Of a stretch of 64,000 bases of DNA, positions 54,343-64,000 are shown piece after piece. How positions within the stretch are numbered: position 1 is the stretch's first letter; each line of letters opens with the position of its first letter. This DNA comes from Hoyosella levis. GTDB lineage: Bacteria > Actinomycetota > Actinomycetes > Mycobacteriales > Mycobacteriaceae. The translations under genes were made by a program, and so were the position numbers. The DNA is taken from positions 62,001 to 126,000 of the forward strand of contig NZ_BQYM01000007.1 of NCBI RefSeq assembly GCF_026008515.1, in the 5' to 3' direction. The notes under the pieces are model-generated. The model made no database searches, was not told the DNA's origin, and saw nothing but the letters and a program-made list of their open reading frames with translations.

Positions 54343-54495
54343 GCCACCAGGATAGGGGCGCGGGCATGCGTGGCACGATTGAGCAGAGCCCGGCACAGGG
54401 GTACTCTTCGCGGGTAGCCTCGATGGTCCGGGCGCCCGCTCCTCGTGGGCACCGTGACGCCAGTTGGTTCGAGGTTCAAGACTTATTGGGAGTAG

Positions 54496-55509
<1,014 letters not shown>

Positions 55510-55546
55510 CCCGCGGCTCCATGCGTGCGCCGGTTAGGATCCGACG

Positions 55547-56836
55547 GTGAGCGCGATCCTGCTGATCGCCGCGCTGATAGTCCTGTTCGGCCTGGTCTCG
55601 GGACGGCTGCGCGGTAGTCCCGTGACCGCGCCGATCTTCTTCGTCACCGCGGGCCTCGCGATGGGCGCCACGGGCGTCGGAGCCATCGACGAGGCCGCGG
55701 ATCACGAGGCCATCCGCGTGCTCGCCGAGGCCACTCTCGTCCTGGTGCTGTTCACCGATGCCGCGCGCATCAACCTCGCGGTGCTGCGCCGCGAGTATTC
55801 CTTGCCACTGCGGCTACTGGGCATCGGGCTGCCCCTCATGATCCTGCTGGGCACCGGCGCGGGCATGCTGCTGTTCGACGAGTTCACGATGTGGCAGGCA
55901 GCGCTCCTCGCGGCTGTTCTCGCGCCCACCGACGCCGCCCTCGGCGTGGCAGTCGTCAGTGACGAGCGAGTCCCCGTGCGCATCCGCCAGACCCTCAATG
56001 TCGAGAGCGGGCTCAACGACGGGATCGTGCTGCCGGTGGTGCTGGTGCTCGTGGCGCTCGCGGGCCAAAGCACACCGGGCACCACCACCGATTGGGCACA
56101 GTTCGCGGCTGCCCAGGTCGGCTGGGGCGTGCTCGCGGGAATCGGGATCGGTGCGGGCGGTGGCTGGTTTCTGCAGCGCGCGTCGGCCGCTGGCTGGGTC
56201 ACCTCCACCTACCAGCGGCTCGCCGTGGTGGGGCTGGCCGCGGCCACCTATGCCGGTGCCGAATCGCTGGGCGGCAATGGGTTCATCGCTGCGTTCATGG
56301 CTGGCCTCGCGTTCGGCACGGTCGCGCGCCGCGAGACCCGCCACGTGGATGACTTCGCGTCACGCGAGGGCGAGCTCCTCACGATCATTACCTTCACGGT
56401 GTTCGCTGCCGTCGTCGCGGGGGACCAGCTCGCCGATGTCGATTGGCGGGCATTCGCGCTCGCCACGGCCAGCCTGCTCCTCCTCCGGCCCCTCGCGGTG
56501 GCGATAGCCACGGCCGGAACGGGGCTGCGCCTCGAATCGGTGTTGTTCCTGGGGTGGTTTGGCCCGCGCGGGCTCGCGTCGATACTGTTCGCGCTGCTCG
56601 TGGTGGAGCAGGCCGGTGTCGCGAACTCGGCCACGATCCTGCTCATCGCTACGACCACGGTGATGCTGAGCGTGCTTGCCCATGGCCTATCGGCCGCGCC
56701 GTGGGCCCGGGCGTTCGGTGCCCGGTCTAGCCAGCTCGATGCCGGCGCGCCCGAGCACCAGGTCGTGGAGGAGCATCATTTGCCGTCGCGGCACCGGTGG
56801 AACATCCATGTCCCGCCCGGGAACCTCCAGCGCTAG
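55547..56836 (+). CDS. Cation:proton antiporter, CPA1/NhaP type
   Basis: 429 aa, GTG start, about 12 TM segments. Ion-binding motifs APTDAALGVAV and NVESGLNDGIVLP are typical of Na+(K+)/H+ antiporters, with FLGWFGPRGLASI near the C-terminus. Ends with a ~45-residue cytoplasmic tail. Its stop shares a CTAG with the convergent methyltransferase stop. Confidence 0.92.
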   Translation: MSAILLIAALIVLFGLVSGRLRGSPVTAPIFFVTAGLAMGATGVGAIDEAADHEAIRVLAEATLVLVLFTDAARINLAVLRREYSLPLRLLGIGLPLMILLGTGAGMLLFDEFTMWQAALLAAVLAPTDAALGVAVVSDERVPVRIRQTLNVESGLNDGIVLPVVLVLVALAGQSTPGTTTDWAQFAAAQVGWGVLAGIGIGAGGGWFLQRASAAGWVTSTYQRLAVVGLAAATYAGAESLGGNGFIAAFMAGLAFGTVARRETRHVDDFASREGELLTIITFTVFAAVVAGDQLADVDWRAFALATASLLLLRPLAVAIATAGTGLRLESVLFLGWFGPRGLASILFALLVVEQAGVANSATILLIATTTVMLSVLAHGLSAAPWARAFGARSSQLDAGAPEHQVVEEHHLPSRHRWNIHVPPGNLQR

Positions 56837-57654
56837 CCGCTGAACTCCACGCGAGCGATCGCCGGCCAGGCATTGCGCAGCTTTCCGATCGAGTAGATGA
56901 GCTTCATCGTTACTGGGCCGAACACACCATGCCCCGGCACCATGCGCTCGGTGCGGACCTTTTCGACCGCGGGCACCTTGGTGCGCAGCTGGTCCAGATC
57001 ATGCGGGTCGAGGGAGAAATACATAGCTGGGATCTGGTAGTCCTCGCGCTTCTTCCAGCCCTTGCGCGTCTTGCGGCTGAACCACTCCGGCACGACGTTA
57101 AAGATGGCCTCGCTGCCGGGGAAGCGTTCCCCGCAGGCCTGCAGCAGCCCCGTGACCTCGTCCTCGGTGAAGTACTGGAACACACCCTGGGCCAGGATCA
57201 GCACGCCATCCTCGGGATTGGTGACGTGCTCCATCCAGGCAAGGTCGAACGCGGAGACCGGTACATTGACGAGCCGGTCATTGGCGGGAATGAGCCGGTC
57301 GCGCAGCATCGCTACCGGGGGCACGTCCACCGATACCCACCGCACCGTGCCGTTGTCGATGCGGAAGAAGCCCGTATCGAGTCCATCGCCGAGCGAGACG
57401 ATCGTGCCCGCGGGATGCCGGGCGAGGAACTCATTGGACACCCGATCGAACGTGAGGGCCCGCATCCAGTTCGGCTGCGCTGTAGCGCCGAACTTCTCCC
57501 AGTCGTAGTCCAGGCTGCGAAACACCTGCACCGCCACGGGGTCCTTCAGCTTCGCGCCGGGGCGCTCGGCCTCCAGCGCGCGGTCACGGAGCGTTCCGAG
57601 CATCGTCTCGGGCACGGGGTCGAGGAGCTTCTCGAGCTCTTCCGGGGTGATCAT
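56833..57654 (-). CDS. SAM-dependent methyltransferase, leucine carboxyl methyltransferase-like (PCMT/TcmP type)
   Basis: 273 aa. SAM motif SLGDGLDTGFFRIDN (family G-x-GLDT-R-x-x-R, with Arg lost after GLDT), WVSVDVPPV, and VLILAQGVFQYF. Such proteins are usually in polyketide or lipid loci; substrate unknown. The stop overlaps the antiporter stop by 4 nt. Confidence 0.8.
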   Translation of the reverse strand: MITPEELEKLLDPVPETMLGTLRDRALEAERPGAKLKDPVAVQVFRSLDYDWEKFGATAQPNWMRALTFDRVSNEFLARHPAGTIVSLGDGLDTGFFRIDNGTVRWVSVDVPPVAMLRDRLIPANDRLVNVPVSAFDLAWMEHVTNPEDGVLILAQGVFQYFTEDEVTGLLQACGERFPGSEAIFNVVPEWFSRKTRKGWKKREDYQIPAMYFSLDPHDLDQLRTKVPAVEKVRTERMVPGHGVFGPVTMKLIYSIGKLRNAWPAIARVEFSG

Positions 57655-57825
57655 ATGAGGCTCTCCCTCGTGCGGATCGATGGGCTCGAAACCCCTGCGA
57701 TCAAGTCTGGCGAATCGGATTCGGCTACGTCAACGCGTACGTACGGATAGTAGGGCAAAGCGGCCGAATTGCCAGGCAAATCAACCACGGCGCACCGGGA
57801 ATGGGCGCTTCGTGATCGCGTCGCG

Positions 57826-58305
57826 CTACCGAAGGCCCTGGAACCATGCCTCCGCGCCAGCGGAGAGCGCCAGCGAGATGCGCTCGCGGGAGGTCGCGGC
57901 GAGATCGTCGGGCAGCTGATCGGGCGCGAACCAGCCGATGTCGGTGTTCTCCCCATCGGCCGGGTGGGGAGTGCCCGCGGCGTGCCGGGCCGCGAAGCAG
58001 ATGTCGACGTACTGGGCCTGGTCGCCATTCGGATAGGTGATGACGGGGCTGGTGGTGACGCTAGTGATGCGTTCGAGAACCACCTCGATGCCTGCTTCCT
58101 CGGCGACCTCCCGGGCCAGGGCGGGGCCCGGTTCCTCGCCGGGCTCGAGGATGCCGGAGATCACCGCCCACTCACCGCTATCGGCGCGGCGGGCGAGGAG
58201 GATCTCGCCATGCTCGTTGCGCACCACGGCACTGACGCCGGTCAGCCAGAGCAGCGAGGTGCCCACATGCTGCCGGAGCTGGAGGATGAACTCAGGGATG
58301 GCCAC
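57826..58305 (-). CDS. Nudix hydrolase
   Basis: 159 aa. Nudix box beginning [17 protein letters not shown] and ending AEEAGI, complete. Preceded by [16 protein letters not shown]. Small housecleaning type; substrate unknown. Divergent from thyA (55 bp between starts), so the two promoters overlap. Confidence 0.9.
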   Translation of the reverse strand: MAIPEFILQLRQHVGTSLLWLTGVSAVVRNEHGEILLARRADSGEWAVISGILEPGEEPGPALAREVAEEAGIEVVLERITSVTTSPVITYPNGDQAQYVDICFAARHAAGTPHPADGENTDIGWFAPDQLPDDLAATSRERISLALSAGAEAWFQGLR

Positions 58306-58360
58306 GAGCGCCGAGCCTATCTCCTTTTTTCAAGTACAGAAGTTCCGATACTGTGGTGCC

Positions 58361-59176
58361 GTGCCTGCGCCAACCGCCATCCCCACGCCCTACGAGGATC
58401 TGCTCCGTGATGTCCTCGAGCATGGTGTCGCCAAGAGCGATCGCACCGGAACGGGAACGCGCAGCGTGTTCGGCCGCCAGATCCGCTACGACCTCAAAGC
58501 GGGGTTCCCGCTCATCACGACCAAGCGGGTGCACTTCCGCTCCGTCGCCTACGAGCTGCTGTGGTTCCTCCGTGGCGACGGCAACGTCGGCTGGCTGCAG
58601 GAGCACGGCGTGAGCATCTGGGACGAATGGGCAAGCGATAACGGCGACCTCGGGCCCGTGTACGGCGTGCAGTGGCGCTCCTGGCCGGCCGCTGATGGGC
58701 GGCACATCGACCAGATCGCCCGGGTGATGGACTCGCTGCGGGACAACCCGGACTCGCGGCGCCATATCGTCTCGGCCTGGAACGTCGGCGAGCTCGAGGA
58801 CATGGCGCTCCCGCCCTGCCACGCGTTCTTCCAGTTCCACGTGGCCGACGGTGCTTTGTCCTGCCAGTTGTACCAGCGCTCGGCGGACATGTTCCTCGGC
58901 GTGCCATTCAACATCGCCAGCTATGCGCTGCTCACCGAGATGGTCGCGCACCAGCTCGGGCTCGAGCCCGGCGAGTTCGTCTGGACCGGCGGCGACTGCC
59001 ACATCTACGACAACCACGTCGAGCAAGTGCGCACCCAGCTCGCGCGGGATCCCTTCCCGTACCCGCGGCTGCGATTCGCCCGCAAGCCCGCCACGCTCTT
59101 CGACTACGAGTTCGATGACTTCATCGTGGACGGGTACCAGCACCATCCGGGCATCAAGGCGCCGATCGCGGTCTAG
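58361..59176 (+). CDS. thyA: Thymidylate synthase ThyA
   Basis: 271 aa from the GTG at 58361. [11 protein letters not shown], catalytic Cys in [22 protein letters not shown] and GDCHIYDNH. Makes dTMP from dUMP with methylene-THF. A -10-like GATACT (58347-58352) ends 8 nt before the GTG, with no ribosome site between, suggesting a leaderless message. folA follows at 10 bp. Confidence 0.96.
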   Translation: MPAPTAIPTPYEDLLRDVLEHGVAKSDRTGTGTRSVFGRQIRYDLKAGFPLITTKRVHFRSVAYELLWFLRGDGNVGWLQEHGVSIWDEWASDNGDLGPVYGVQWRSWPAADGRHIDQIARVMDSLRDNPDSRRHIVSAWNVGELEDMALPPCHAFFQFHVADGALSCQLYQRSADMFLGVPFNIASYALLTEMVAHQLGLEPGEFVWTGGDCHIYDNHVEQVRTQLARDPFPYPRLRFARKPATLFDYEFDDFIVDGYQHHPGIKAPIAV

Positions 59177-59186
59177 GGGGAGCAGC

Positions 59187-59684
59187 ATGCGATTGATCTG
59201 GGCGCAGGCACGCAACGGCGCGATCGGGGCCGGCGGCGCCATCCCCTGGCACGTCCCGGAGGACATGCGGCACTTCCGCGAGCTGACCCAGGGGCATCCT
59301 GTCATCATGGGACGCCGCACCTGGGATTCCCTGCCCGAGCGATTCCGGCCGCTGCCCGGCCGAGCGAATGTCGTGCTCACGCGCGACCCCGCATGGGAGG
59401 CGGAGGGCGCGCACGCCGTCCGCTCCCTCGAGGAGGCCACGATCAGCTACCCCGATGCGTGGATCATGGGCGGCTCGCAGATCTATGCCCAGGCCCTCGA
59501 GCAGGCCAGCACGCTCGGCATCTCTGGCCTGCACGTCACCGAGGTCGATCTCGATGTCGAGGGGGATGCGTTCGCGCCCGCCATCGGGCCGGGATGGCGC
59601 GTCACGGCTACCGGCCCCGGCGAGGGGTGGAGCATCTCCCGGACCGGCATCCGGTACCGGTTCCTCGAGTACGCGCGCCACTAG
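59187..59684 (+). CDS. folA: Dihydrofolate reductase
   Basis: 165 aa, GGGGGAG 7 nt before ATG. AIPWHVPEDMRHFRELT (Trp/Asp region), IMGRRTWDSLP, and WIMGGSQIYAQAL. Regenerates THF used up by ThyA; the two form an operon as in many bacteria. Confidence 0.96.
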   Translation: MRLIWAQARNGAIGAGGAIPWHVPEDMRHFRELTQGHPVIMGRRTWDSLPERFRPLPGRANVVLTRDPAWEAEGAHAVRSLEEATISYPDAWIMGGSQIYAQALEQASTLGISGLHVTEVDLDVEGDAFAPAIGPGWRVTATGPGEGWSISRTGIRYRFLEYARH

Positions 59685-59698
59685 CCTGGCACGGAGCT

Positions 59699-59735
59699 GG
59701 AACAAGGCGCCATAGCGGCGCCCTGCTCCTTGTCC
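59699..59735. terminator. Probable terminator between folA and the FecB-like gene
   Basis: ggcgcc atagc ggcgcc core (59706-59722) with outer acaagg/ccttgt pairing. Between convergent genes. Confidence 0.5.
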
Positions 59736-59739
59736 CGCG

Positions 59740-60744
59740 TCAGTCCTCCCGGTGCGGGTCCACCTCGAAGATCTCCGCGAGATCATCAAGGATCGCGTGC
59801 GCTCCCTGCACGCTCACTGGAGTCATCCAGATATCATCGCGCACGCTGACGCGCCGCCCCTCCAGCGTCTCCCATAGCGGGTTGCCGGTGAACGCCTCGG
59901 CGGCATCACGCACGGTGCGGGCGTCGGCGTCATCGTCGGGCTCGTAGGTGGACACGATGATCACATCGCCCTCGGCGAGGTGCAGGTTCTCCGGGCTGAT
60001 GGAGTTCATGATGCTCGTCGGATCGCTCGGGTCGTCGAGCTGTGACTCCGGGCGCGCGATCCCGGCGTCCTGCAGGACGATGCCGCTGAACGACGAGGTG
60101 CGGTACAAGCGGGCGGTGGGCTCGCCGGCGAACCGGATGATCGAGACGACCGGGTCGCCGTGCTTGGCGTTGATCGCGTCGCCCACCTTCCGGGCGCGCT
60201 CCTCGTACGCGGCGAGCTCGGACTCCGCGAGCTCCTCCTTGCCGAGCGCCTCGCCGAGCAGCCGGATGTTGTCCTTCCACGTCGGGCCGGTGGACTGGGA
60301 GAACACCGTGGGAGCGATGCTCGACATCTGCTCGTAGAGTTCTCCGTGGCGGATCTCGGCGGAGATGATGAGGTCGGGCGCGAGAGCAGCGAGCTGCTCG
60401 AGGCTAGGGTCCGAGAGCTCCCCGATCGACGTCGCCCCGGCAGCGAACCGCTCGCGATCTTCCCCGAGGTACTCGGGCAGGCCCTCGCCGCGGTAATCGG
60501 TGTGGGCGACGAGCTGCGCATCGAGGAGCAGGGTCGCATCGGCGTAGGAGGAGTCCAGCGCGGCGATGCGCGACGGGGGCGCGGGAATGTCGGTCGAGCC
60601 ACGGAAGTGCTCGACGGTTCGCGGGAAGCCAGCATCGCTGGCGAGGCCTTCCTCGGCGGTGGGGGCGGGGGAGCCGCATCCCGCGAGGACGGTGAGTCCC
60701 GCGAGGAGGAGGGCGGACCTGCGGCGTGGCATGCGGATAGTCAT
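59740..60744 (-). CDS. Iron-siderophore ABC transporter substrate-binding lipoprotein (FecB type)
   Basis: 334 aa from the ATG at 60744. Signal peptide with twin Arg run (MPRRRSALLLAG) and lipobox LAGC at about residue 22. Periplasmic-binding domains follow: RIAALDSSYADATLLLDAQLV, LAALAPDLIISAE. Position beside ctaD matches Rv3044 (fecB). No permease genes adjacent, as in M. tuberculosis. No IdeR-type box recognised upstream. Confidence 0.88.
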   Translation of the reverse strand: MTIRMPRRRSALLLAGLTVLAGCGSPAPTAEEGLASDAGFPRTVEHFRGSTDIPAPPSRIAALDSSYADATLLLDAQLVAHTDYRGEGLPEYLGEDRERFAAGATSIGELSDPSLEQLAALAPDLIISAEIRHGELYEQMSSIAPTVFSQSTGPTWKDNIRLLGEALGKEELAESELAAYEERARKVGDAINAKHGDPVVSIIRFAGEPTARLYRTSSFSGIVLQDAGIARPESQLDDPSDPTSIMNSISPENLHLAEGDVIIVSTYEPDDDADARTVRDAAEAFTGNPLWETLEGRRVSVRDDIWMTPVSVQGAHAILDDLAEIFEVDPHRED

Positions 60745-61077
60745 GTGGGGATCTTCCTGACGAGTTCGGGAAAGCGGGAAACCGCCGGGGGATACCCAAC
60801 AGCACTCCGGCCCGCATCGGGGGAGTACGTGTACATCGCTTGGTGGGGGCCGTGTTGGCGCATGCCCGTGCGACCCCGCTGCGCGGGCGCAGTATCCTGA
60901 TGCGGTTCGCCCCACGGAACTCGCGGCGGGGCACTAGCTCGGCACCATTTACGACAAAGAGTAGGACCGGTGCACACACTCGGATCCGGACGGTCTAGGA
61001 TTCTCTGGTAGCGACAGCCAATAGTCCCTCGCCCGAACCAGAGCCCCGGGTCGTGGACGCCGCAGTCAGGAGGATCA
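60745..61077. other. 333-bp divergent promoter region of fecB-like gene and ctaD
   Basis: No gene visible. It contains a GC stem around 60868-60890 (gtgcgaccccgctgcgcgggcgc). No confident promoter or operator identified. Confidence 0.5.

Positions 61078-64000
<2,923 letters not shown>

Noticed and set aside
57719-57750. cgtacgtacg palindrome upstream of the LCM-type methyltransferase as an operator
   Set aside because: Only a 10-bp simple alternating palindrome with no partner regulator; too weak to list as a site.
60745-61077. IdeR/DtxR box upstream of the FecB-like gene
   Set aside because: No TTAGGTTAGGCTAACCTAA-like palindrome found in the spacer.

Overview
The window is GC-rich chromosomal DNA from an actinobacterium of the order Mycobacteriales (the Mycobacterium/Rhodococcus/Dietzia/Corynebacterium side). 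The evidence is gene content and order. The run K+ channel, nudC, mycoredoxin, uvrD2, whiB7, ABC1 kinase, TOMM-like protein, DUF2342 protease, PDZ-Lon protease, UPF0182 parallels the M. tuberculosis Rv3200c-Rv3193c region. fadE23/fadE24/hisN parallels Rv3140-Rv3137. nrdHIE, a monooxygenase, nrdF, fecB, ctaD and serB parallels Rv3053c-Rv3042c. It is not Mycobacterium itself: it has a short ammonia-dependent NadE, a zinc-free L36 and a UvrD2 without the mycobacterial tetracysteine linker. I cannot fix the genus. Most of the window is core chromosome; the most accessory-looking stretch is about 29.9-47.8 kb.

Layout. 0-15.5 kb: the conserved block described above. It includes a well-formed whiB7 control region (WhiB7-type promoter, 66-codon upstream ORF, structured leader) and a group of poorly understood genes (ABC1 kinase, E1/TOMM-like protein, two metallopeptidases, PDZ-Lon protease, giant UPF0182 membrane protein). 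15.7-24.3 kb: initiator tRNA-fMet, a degenerate SDR, an M23 peptidase, the FadE23/FadE24 pair, HisN, a CobW metallochaperone with a Zur-like box, and prfB. 24.4-27.1 kb: ftsE-ftsX-smpB-ssrA. 27.2-29.7 kb: nucleoside transporter, DsbA-like protein, tRNA-Ala(GGC).

29.9-47.8 kb: accessory and regulatory genes. These are a TPR regulator, three alpha/beta hydrolases, ThrE, a complete NaeI-like type II restriction-modification pair, MarR/nadE, TetR/FMN reductase with a palindromic operator, an alternative L36, an SPFH/ribbon-helix-helix pair, and an ABC exporter. 48.5-59.7 kb is largely a deoxynucleotide supply region: nrdHIE behind an NrdR box, nrdF, thyA and folA, with a Baeyer-Villiger monooxygenase between nrdE and nrdF as in M. 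tuberculosis. 59.7-64 kb: FecB-like lipoprotein, ctaD, and serB (cut by the window end).

The most unusual structure is not a gene. A ~75-bp dispersed element with a ~16-bp palindromic core occurs three times (about 5.2, 18.0 and 53.8 kb), each time beside its own unrelated short tandem repeat and in gene-end spacers. Other items worth checking are the UvrD2 linker loss, the RM pair whose stop codons share one CTAG, a Zur box over an apparently leaderless CobW start, and several perfect operator-like palindromes beside regulators.
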